Origin: Treponemataceae bacterium
GTDB lineage: Bacteria; Spirochaetota; Spirochaetia; Treponematales; Treponemataceae
Length of the DNA: 41,538 nt
Assembly: GCA_024402435.1 (NCBI GenBank)
Contig: JAKSTU010000022.1
Span: 1-41,538 of the forward strand
Reading direction: 5' to 3'
Position 1 is the first letter of the stretch. The number at the start of each line of letters is the position of its first letter. Below the pieces are notes generated by a model. It was not told the DNA's origin. It searched no databases and saw only the letters and a program-made list of their open reading frames with translations. Both the position numbers and the translations under genes were made by a program. Shown here piece after piece: positions 34,252 to 39,833 of this stretch.

Positions 34252-35670
34252 ATGGAAATGTCCATCTACGGAAGGATGGCGCAACAGCAGAAACTGTCTC
34301 CTCAAATGATTCAGCAGGCCAATCTTCTGCAGCTGTCCGCCGATGATCTTCGTGCAGAAATTTTTGCAGAAATCGAAAAAAATCCGGCCTTGGAAATAAC
34401 GGGGGATTCTTCGTATCTGTCGGCAAAAGACAGTGATGATCACCAGAAATTCCTTGAAAGCACTCCTGACAGCGGTCCCACATTGCAGGAACACCTTCTG
34501 GAGCAATGGGCTGTGACTCCGCTTGATGATTTTCCTTTGCGAGGAAGAATTCTCGGCGAACAACTGATTCAAAATCTTGATGAACATGGATTTTTTGTCG
34601 AACCGTGCAGTAATTTCCTTGAAGAAGATGATTCTCCCGGGCTTTTGGATTATGTCCTTGAAAAACTTCATTCGCTGGATCCTTCCGGCGTATGCTGCGA
34701 AGGTATTGCAGAAAGCCTGGCAATTCAGGCAGAGAACCGGGATGATTGCCCGAGTTTTGTGCCCTGTCTTCTGAAAAATCATTTTCTTTTGCTGGATCCG
34801 CCCCGTCCTCCGCTGATTCTTCGTAAACTGAACGCTCTTCCGCCGGAAAAAAAAGCGGTGTGCATGGATTATTCCGCTCTGACAGAATCTGATATAGAAA
34901 ATGCCCTTGATTTCATCCGCACTCTCAATCCCCATCCGGCACAGGATTTTCCTTCCGGAAACAGCACCGTTTTTGCAAATCCTGATGTTATTGTGCGCCA
35001 GGCTTCCGAGGAGGAACTTGAAGACGGAAGTGATGATTTTGTGGTTGAACTGACATCTGGTCAGCTTCCGAAAATTACAGTTTCAAAGGATTTCAGGGAA
35101 CTGGCGGAAACAGAAGGTGCAAGTGCGCGATACGCGTCGGAAGCAGTCCGCAATGCCAGAGATTTCCTGTCGGCAGTGGAACAGAGGACACGCACTTTGC
35201 ACCTTGTTTCCAATGCAATCGTGCTTCATCAGAAGGAATTCTTCCGAAAAGGCAGGTCTGCATTGGTGCCGCTTAAAATGGCGGAGATTGCGGAAGAAAC
35301 CGGCCTTCATGAAGCAACTGTTTCCCGTGCTGTAAACGGAAAATTTCTACGCTGCGCTTTCGGTGTTTTTGAACTGAGGTCTTTTTTCACCGGATCAGGC
35401 GGTGTAAAAGCTTCAAAACCTGTTGCGGCCGCAACTTCAGCAGATGAACCCGCAACTGTTCCTGTGTCAGAAGATTCAGTGCTTTCAAAGGAAGCTGTTC
35501 AGGCTCAAATCCGGCAGATTCTTTCAGAGCATGAAGCAAGCGGCAGCACAAAAAAACTGTCTGATGAGAAAATCGCCGCTGCACTCAAGAATCGTGGTAT
35601 CGACATTTCCCGGCGCACTGTGGCAAAGTACAGATCACAACTGAACATAAAATCTTCCTTCGACCGGTGA
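34252..35670 (+). CDS. rpoN: RNA polymerase sigma-54 factor
   Basis: The 472-residue protein has the three regions of sigma-54. Region I at the N-terminus is Gln/Leu-rich and binds the activator (QQKLSPQMIQQANLLQLSADDLRAEI). A core-binding domain occupies the middle. The C-terminal DNA-binding part includes a helix-turn-helix (EIAEETGLHEATVSRAVNGKF) and ends with the RpoN box SRRTVAKYR. Sigma-54 directs RNA polymerase to -24/-12 promoters and needs an AAA+ activator. An Ala/Val-rich insert lies before the RpoN domain (about residues 385-415). The start may be ATG 34252 or GTG 34243; neither has a ribosome binding site. Confidence 0.93.
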   Translation: MEMSIYGRMAQQQKLSPQMIQQANLLQLSADDLRAEIFAEIEKNPALEITGDSSYLSAKDSDDHQKFLESTPDSGPTLQEHLLEQWAVTPLDDFPLRGRILGEQLIQNLDEHGFFVEPCSNFLEEDDSPGLLDYVLEKLHSLDPSGVCCEGIAESLAIQAENRDDCPSFVPCLLKNHFLLLDPPRPPLILRKLNALPPEKKAVCMDYSALTESDIENALDFIRTLNPHPAQDFPSGNSTVFANPDVIVRQASEEELEDGSDDFVVELTSGQLPKITVSKDFRELAETEGASARYASEAVRNARDFLSAVEQRTRTLHLVSNAIVLHQKEFFRKGRSALVPLKMAEIAEETGLHEATVSRAVNGKFLRCAFGVFELRSFFTGSGGVKASKPVAAATSADEPATVPVSEDSVLSKEAVQAQIRQILSEHEASGSTKKLSDEKIAAALKNRGIDISRRTVAKYRSQLNIKSSFDR

Positions 35671-35702
35671 TTTTTCCATTTTTCCCCTTGCACAAAAAAA
35701 TT

Positions 35703-35731
35703 TTGCTTTTTCAGGTTTTTATGTTTATACT
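35703..35731 (+). promoter_or_regulatory. Promoter of hpf
   Basis: TTGCTT (35703-35708), 17 bases and TATACT (35726-35731): one of the best sigma-70-type matches in the window, giving a leader of about 90 bases. Confidence 0.7.
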
Positions 35732-35739
35732 TTTGACGG

Positions 35740-35795
35740 GCGCAGGAAGCCTCTGTAATGACAGACGGAATTCTGCGCAGGAATCCGCTTCCGTC
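35740..35795 (+). promoter_or_regulatory. Structured leader of hpf
   Basis: GCGCAGGAA occurs twice (35740-35748 and 35775-35783), and GACGGAA (35764-35770) pairs perfectly with TTCCGTC (35789-35795). This long stem-loop precedes the AGGAG ribosome binding site and could control translation. Confidence 0.45.
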
Positions 35796-35827
35796 GGATT
35801 TGGACAACGATTATTACAGGAGTCAAC

Positions 35828-36118
35828 ATGAATACAACAATCAATGCAGTGGGATTTGTTCTGGACCAGGATCAGAATGACCTGATCAACAAAAAACTTT
35901 CACGCATCAAATATGCAGAAGATTTGGTTTCAACATGTGCCATCAAAGTCAAGGAAGATAAAAAATTCTATTTCGATGCTTCCATTTCTTTCAGATGGGG
36001 TGCTTCCGCTCACATAGAAGCCGATGACTACGATTTTGCAGCTGCTCTCAACAAACTGATGGACGTTGCAGACAACAAAATCAAGAAAGAAAAAGACAAA
36101 ATCCAGGAAAAAAACTGA
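35828..36118 (+). CDS. hpf: Ribosome hibernation-promoting factor (short HPF/RaiA family)
   Basis: The 96-residue protein matches the short form of the HPF/RaiA family, which binds the decoding centre of the 30S subunit and silences ribosomes in slow growth. It has the beta-alpha-beta-beta-beta-alpha layout: a first strand TINAVGF, a helix DLINKKLSRIKY, strands around VKEDKKFYFDASISF, and a C-terminal helix AALNKLMDVADNKIKKEKDK rich in Lys. AGGAG precedes the ATG by 6 bases. The position between rpoN and hprK matches the classical rpoN-hpf gene order. It has its own promoter and is closed by the terminator at 36155-36198. Confidence 0.9.
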   Translation: MNTTINAVGFVLDQDQNDLINKKLSRIKYAEDLVSTCAIKVKEDKKFYFDASISFRWGASAHIEADDYDFAAALNKLMDVADNKIKKEKDKIQEKN

Positions 36119-36154
36119 TTTCTCCTGCATACTGAATCAATCAAAATGAAAAAT

Positions 36155-36198
36155 CAGGCACGTTCGGGCAAAAAAAAGCTTCCGGAGTGCCTGTTTTT
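36155..36198 (+). terminator. Terminator of hpf
   Basis: CAGGCAC (36155-36161) pairs with GTGCCTG (36187-36193), with an inner TTCGGG/TCCGGA stem and five T residues after it. It separates hpf from hprK transcription. Confidence 0.8.
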
Positions 36199-36216
36199 GT
36201 TTGAATGTGATTATGA

Positions 36217-36245
36217 TTGCTAAAAATCCGTTTAGAGGGTATATT
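36217..36245 (+). promoter_or_regulatory. Promoter of hprK, probably leaderless
   Basis: TTGCTA (36217-36222), 17 bases and TATATT (36240-36245) end 7 bases before the ATG at 36253. AGAGGG upstream is too far (about 13 bases) to be a ribosome binding site. Confidence 0.6.
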
Positions 36246-36252
36246 ATTCTTT

Positions 36253-37242
36253 ATGGCTGACAAGGAATTTACAGTTCTAGACTTGCTGGATTTGGATCTC
36301 AAGGGACACAACTCTCTCGATCTGCATTGTGTCTGCGGGCGCAAAGGCCTTGTACGCAGCATAAAAAATCCTGATATCAACCGACCCGGACTTGCTCTTT
36401 CAGGTTTCTTCGATTCCTTCGCCTTCCAGCGTGTTCAGCTTTTCGGTCGCGGTGAAGTCGCTTATCTTCAGAAACTTTTCAGCGAAAACAACACGGATAC
36501 GGTCAGGCAGTTTTTTTCTTACGAAACCCCTTGCTGTGTATTCACCCACGATTTGGACGTGCCTGAAGATTTTATTGCTTTTGCAGAAGAAGCCGGGTGT
36601 GCCGTTCTGTCTACCGATTTGGAATCTACTGAGTTTTCCACACGGTTGCTTCGTGTCTTTTCGAACATTTTTGCACCGAAACGCACTATTCACGGTGTTC
36701 TTGTAGAAGTTTTCGGTGTCGGCATCATTCTGATCGGTGATTCAGGCGTCGGTAAAAGCGAGACTGCTCTGGAACTGATTGAGCGCGGTCATCGTCTTGT
36801 CGCTGATGACATTGTGGAATTGCGCTGTGTAAACGGAAATACCGTTCTTGGTCAGGGTGCCAATAAGATCATAAGCCATCATATGGAAGTGCGGGGCTTG
36901 GGCATCATCAACGTGGAACAGCTTTACGGTGTCGGTGCCATCCGCGAGCAGAAAGAAGTCCAGCTTGTGGTCAAACTTGAAGAATGGGATGTCAACAAGG
37001 TTTATGACCGTCTTGGAACGGCGGAACTTAATATGGAACTTTTGGGCGTAAAAATCCCTATGCTGGAGATTCCGGTAAAACCCGGCCGCAATGTGCCGAT
37101 TATTGTTGAGACAGCTGCCATGAATGAGCGTCTTAAATCAATGGGCTATCATTCGGCAAGAGATTTCAACCAGAATGTTCTTAAGTGGATAGAATCCGGT
37201 GAAGCACAAAATGCTTATTACGGCGGAGACGATTCCTACTGA
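36253..37242 (+). CDS. hprK: HPr kinase/phosphorylase
   Basis: The bifunctional enzyme of 329 residues phosphorylates a Ser of HPr with ATP or PPi and removes it with phosphate. Visible features are the N-terminal domain (about 1-135), Walker A GDSGVGKSE at about 162-170, the following RGHRLVADDIVELR, and the HprK signature MEVRGLGIINVEQLYGVGAIREQ. Length matches the family (about 310-330). An upstream in-frame start at 36217 would add 12 residues that do not resemble the family and overlap the promoter, so ATG 36253 is preferred. Its substrate, ptsH, begins 68 bases downstream. No EI or sugar EII genes are seen, so a purely regulatory role is likely. Confidence 0.95.
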   Translation: MADKEFTVLDLLDLDLKGHNSLDLHCVCGRKGLVRSIKNPDINRPGLALSGFFDSFAFQRVQLFGRGEVAYLQKLFSENNTDTVRQFFSYETPCCVFTHDLDVPEDFIAFAEEAGCAVLSTDLESTEFSTRLLRVFSNIFAPKRTIHGVLVEVFGVGIILIGDSGVGKSETALELIERGHRLVADDIVELRCVNGNTVLGQGANKIISHHMEVRGLGIINVEQLYGVGAIREQKEVQLVVKLEEWDVNKVYDRLGTAELNMELLGVKIPMLEIPVKPGRNVPIIVETAAMNERLKSMGYHSARDFNQNVLKWIESGEAQNAYYGGDDSY

Positions 37243-37310
37243 TGAGGAAATACCGCATTCTTTTGCGGAAACATAAATTTGTTTTTTTATGATTATCTAA
37301 GGAGATTGGA

Positions 37311-37583
37311 ATGGCAAAAGCAGAAAAAATGGTAACTGTTCGCAACAGGGCTGGAATTCATGCACGTCCGGCTGCTTTGATTGCACAGACTGCAAATAAA
37401 TTCGCGTCAGAGATTCTCATTGAAAAGGATTCAACGACAATCAATGCAAAATCAATCATGGGTGTTATTACTATGGCTGCCGGATATAACACCGTACTGA
37501 CTGTAACAGCAGAAGGAAGTGACGCAAAAGCAGCCGTAGATGCAATCAATGCACTTTTTGAAAATAAGTTTGAAGAAGAGTAA
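37311..37583 (+). CDS. ptsH: Phosphocarrier protein HPr
   Basis: The 90-residue protein has both HPr phosphorylation sites: His17 in GIHARPA (EI-dependent) and Ser48 in NAKSIMGV (the HprK target). Length is typical. In Gram-positive bacteria P-Ser-HPr drives catabolite control; in spirochaetes and many Gram-negatives an HPr/HprK pair without transport EIIs seems to regulate other processes. AAGGAGA precedes the ATG by 6 bases. Together with hprK it forms a short unit ending at the terminator at 37625. Confidence 0.95.
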   Translation: MAKAEKMVTVRNRAGIHARPAALIAQTANKFASEILIEKDSTTINAKSIMGVITMAAGYNTVLTVTAEGSDAKAAVDAINALFENKFEEE

Positions 37584-37624
37584 GAAACATTTTCTTCAAT
37601 AATATCAATAATAAATGAATAAAT

Positions 37625-37676
37625 AAAAGCTGAGAGCAGATATTCTGGTTCGGAAAGGTTGCTTTCAGCTTTTTTT
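37625..37676 (+). terminator. Terminator of hprK-ptsH
   Basis: AAAAGCTGAGAGC (37625-37637) pairs with GCTTTCAGCTTTT (37661-37673), including one G-U pair, and the T-run ends at 37676. Confidence 0.85.
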
Positions 37677-37698
37677 CTTTAAATCATTCCGGGGATAC

Positions 37699-37727
37699 TT
37701 GCGTTTTGTATTGACGTGTAGTAAAGT
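37699..37727 (+). promoter_or_regulatory. Promoter of lexA with GTGTA direct repeats
   Basis: TTGCGT (37699-37704), 17 bases and TAAAGT (37722-37727) place the transcript start within a few bases of the ATG at 37738. GTGTA recurs at 37716-37720, at 37726-37730 and, as GTGTT, at 37733-37737; a self-regulating LexA could bind here. No ribosome binding site is visible. Confidence 0.45.
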
Positions 37728-37737
37728 GTATAGTGTT

Positions 37738-38352
37738 ATGAAAGGATTAACCGAACGTCAGACTCAAGTATTGAATTTTATCCAGTCTTATTCTGAAGCA
37801 AACATGTGCCCTCCTACGGTGCGTGAAATTTCCCAACATTTTCAGGTTTCACTCAAAGCTATTCAGGATCATATTGCAGCATTGCGGCGCAAAGGTTATT
37901 TGTCCCAGTCAGATAAAAAATCCCGTTCTCTGCGGGTTCTTAAAACGGATATTCCTTCAGTTCAGAGAACAAGCAAACTTATTCAGATTCCTCTTTTGGG
38001 TACTGTTGCTGCCGGGCGTCCTCTTTTTTGTGAAGAAAACTATGAATCTTCCGTATCAATTTCTAATTCAGGGCTGGCTTCCGGTCAGAAATACTTCGCC
38101 CTTCACGTTCGCGGAACAAGCATGATCAATGCCGGTATTCTCAACGGAGATCTTGCAATAATCCGGCAATGTGAGACGGCCGCAGACGGAGAAATCGTTG
38201 TTGCTTTGATTGATGATTCCGTTACGCTCAAACGATTCTTCAAGGAGCCGACACGCATCAGGCTTCAGGCAGAAAACCCTGACTTCATGCCGATTTATTG
38301 TCAGGATGTACGTATTCTGGGTGTGCTTTCTCAAATAATCCGGACTTATTGA
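37738..38352 (+). CDS. lexA: LexA repressor
   Basis: This protein of 204 residues represses SOS genes and cleaves itself when RecA is activated. The N-terminal winged helix-turn-helix is complete (LTERQTQVLNFIQ, PPTVREISQHFQVS, AIQDHIAALRRKGYL). The protease half has the cleavage site Ala92-Gly93, the nucleophile Ser128 in RGTSM and the general base Lys165 in SVTLKRF. The ATG at 37738 matches the family start; a frame extension to 37699 lies in the promoter. The stop overlaps the holA start by one base (TGATG). The recognition helix (VSLKAIQDHI) differs from the E. coli and Bacillus versions, so the operator sequence is likely different. Confidence 0.94.
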   Translation: MKGLTERQTQVLNFIQSYSEANMCPPTVREISQHFQVSLKAIQDHIAALRRKGYLSQSDKKSRSLRVLKTDIPSVQRTSKLIQIPLLGTVAAGRPLFCEENYESSVSISNSGLASGQKYFALHVRGTSMINAGILNGDLAIIRQCETAADGEIVVALIDDSVTLKRFFKEPTRIRLQAENPDFMPIYCQDVRILGVLSQIIRTY

Positions 38353-39392
38353 TGGCTTCAGTTTCTCCTGCAATTTTTCTGTACACAGGGGCTGAAATCG
38401 GAGAACGCAATGATGCGATTTCCCAGTTTCGCAGCAGTGTCGAAAAAAAACTCGGCGAGTGTGACTTTCATCTGCTTTATGCCGGAGACACGTCTGTTTC
38501 TCAGGTTGTTTCTCTTCTCCAGAACGGCTCTCTCTTTGCTTCTGCACGTTTCGTCGTGCTTCGTAATGCAGAACTGATCAAAAAAAAGGAAGACATCGAT
38601 CTTCTGGGCCAATGGGTAAAATTGTCTGCTTCACAGCCGGAACAGGACGCGTTCCTGTTTCTTGTATCTGATGAAACAAGCGTAGACAAAAAACTTGATG
38701 CGCTTGTTCCAAAAGACAACAAGCGGATTTTCTGGGAGATGTTTGAAGACCGTAAGGCTCAGTGGGTAACGGGTTTTTTCCGGAAAAACGGTTATTCCAT
38801 TGAACCTGAAACAGCGGAAGTCATTCTGGACATGGTTGAAAACAACACGGAATCTTTGCGTTCGGAATGCAGCCGTTTTTTTCTGATTTTTGACAAGTCT
38901 CACCTTATCACCCCTGAAGATGCAGAATCGATTCTTGTCCATAACAGAGAAGAGAATGCCTTTTCTTTGTTCGGTGCAATGGTTGAATCTTCCGGCAGAA
39001 CTGCGCTGCAATTGGAAAGATGCCTTTCCATTCTTCAGAAAATTCGCCAGTCAAAGGACAACAACAGTGTTTCGTTGCTTGCTCTTCTGGCCTCGTGTTT
39101 CCGAAAGCTTAAAACCTGGCACTCATTAATGGAAGAAAACCCGCATCCTTCCGCTTTTGACTTCAAAAAAAGCGGTTTTTCGACGCAGAAAATGCAGAGC
39201 CAGTACAGAAGTGCTGCAAAAAACTGGAGTTCCAGGCATGCAGACCTGATTCTGAATGCAATTTCAGAAACTGACATGTCCATCAGACAGACTGGTTCTG
39301 GAACAGAAGATTTCCTTCTTCAGTCACTGATATATACAATTGTCGTAAGAAAAGGTGCTCCGTTGGCCCAATATTCCTGTCCGGACTTTTAG
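38352..39392 (+). CDS. holA: DNA polymerase III delta subunit
   Basis: The 346-residue protein is the delta subunit of the clamp loader, which opens the sliding clamp. Family features seen are the N-terminal SPAIFLYTGAEIGERNDAI, DTSVSQVVSLLQNGSLFASARFVVLRN, WVTGFFRKNGYSIEPETAEVILDMVENN and a C-terminal helical collar domain (LEDFLLQSL-like end). It is a divergent protein, as usual for delta, but length and order match. The ATG at 38352 overlaps the lexA stop by one base, so it is translationally coupled with the SOS repressor; a replication gene under LexA control would then be co-regulated. Its stop overlaps the stop of the PC4-like gene on the other strand. Confidence 0.85.
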   Translation: MASVSPAIFLYTGAEIGERNDAISQFRSSVEKKLGECDFHLLYAGDTSVSQVVSLLQNGSLFASARFVVLRNAELIKKKEDIDLLGQWVKLSASQPEQDAFLFLVSDETSVDKKLDALVPKDNKRIFWEMFEDRKAQWVTGFFRKNGYSIEPETAEVILDMVENNTESLRSECSRFFLIFDKSHLITPEDAESILVHNREENAFSLFGAMVESSGRTALQLERCLSILQKIRQSKDNNSVSLLALLASCFRKLKTWHSLMEENPHPSAFDFKKSGFSTQKMQSQYRSAAKNWSSRHADLILNAISETDMSIRQTGSGTEDFLLQSLIYTIVVRKGAPLAQYSCPDF

Positions 39393-39613
39393 ATATCCGA
39401 TTTGTCCAGTAATTCTTTCAGAGACAGGAGTTCCTCTTTTGTGAGGGTAACGCCTTTTCCCATTTTCGAGTGGTCAGGAGACCAGCTCCGTATGTCGAAT
39501 TTCGGATCCCGTCCGCCCCACGAAACCAGATTCAGTTCCGTAGTCCATCCGCTTTTGTTCTGTCCGATAACACCGAGTTTTTCTTTGATGTCAAATGAAA
39601 AATCGTCTGCCAT
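39389..39613 (-). CDS. PC4/YdbC-like single-stranded nucleic-acid-binding protein
   Basis: The 74-residue protein matches the YdbC/PC4 family: LGVIGQNKSGWTTELNLVSWGGRDPKFDIRSW followed by GVTLTKEELLSLKELL. In the family a curved four-stranded sheet plus one helix binds single-stranded DNA or RNA as a dimer. GGAGG lies 7 bases before the ATG. It converges on holA, and the two stop codons share three bases, so read-through RNAs would be antisense to each other. Confidence 0.85.
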   Translation of the reverse strand: MADDFSFDIKEKLGVIGQNKSGWTTELNLVSWGGRDPKFDIRSWSPDHSKMGKGVTLTKEELLSLKELLDKSDI

Positions 39614-39704
39614 AAAAAAACCTCCAAAAATAAGATAATCAGCTTCCTTGAAATTATATCAGGTCTGTTGAAAAAGAAACAAAAAAATCCAGAAAAAATA
39701 CATA

Positions 39705-39742
39705 TTTGTTGTAACAAACTAAATATTGGTGTATTTTATAAT
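39705..39742 (+). promoter_or_regulatory. Promoter and operator candidate of the repeat lipoprotein
   Basis: A consensus TATAAT (39737-39742) has no TTG-type -35 at 17 bases. In its place lies an inverted repeat TTTGTT-GT-AACAAA (39705-39718), 18 bases from the -10, a possible activator site. Confidence 0.5.
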
Positions 39743-39786
39743 ATTAGAGGTGGTTTACCCGAATCACGGAATAAATTTAATGATGC

Positions 39787-39812
39787 CTGTTTTTGCCGAA
39801 TAGCAAAAACAG
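39787..39812 (+). promoter_or_regulatory. Leader hairpin ahead of the repeat lipoprotein
   Basis: CTGTTTTTGC (39787-39796) pairs perfectly with GCAAAAACAG (39803-39812) around a 6-base loop. It lies 12 bases before the GGAGGA site, so it may stabilise the mRNA or affect initiation; no T-run follows. Confidence 0.6.
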
Positions 39813-39833
39813 TGTCATAAATATGGAGGAAAT

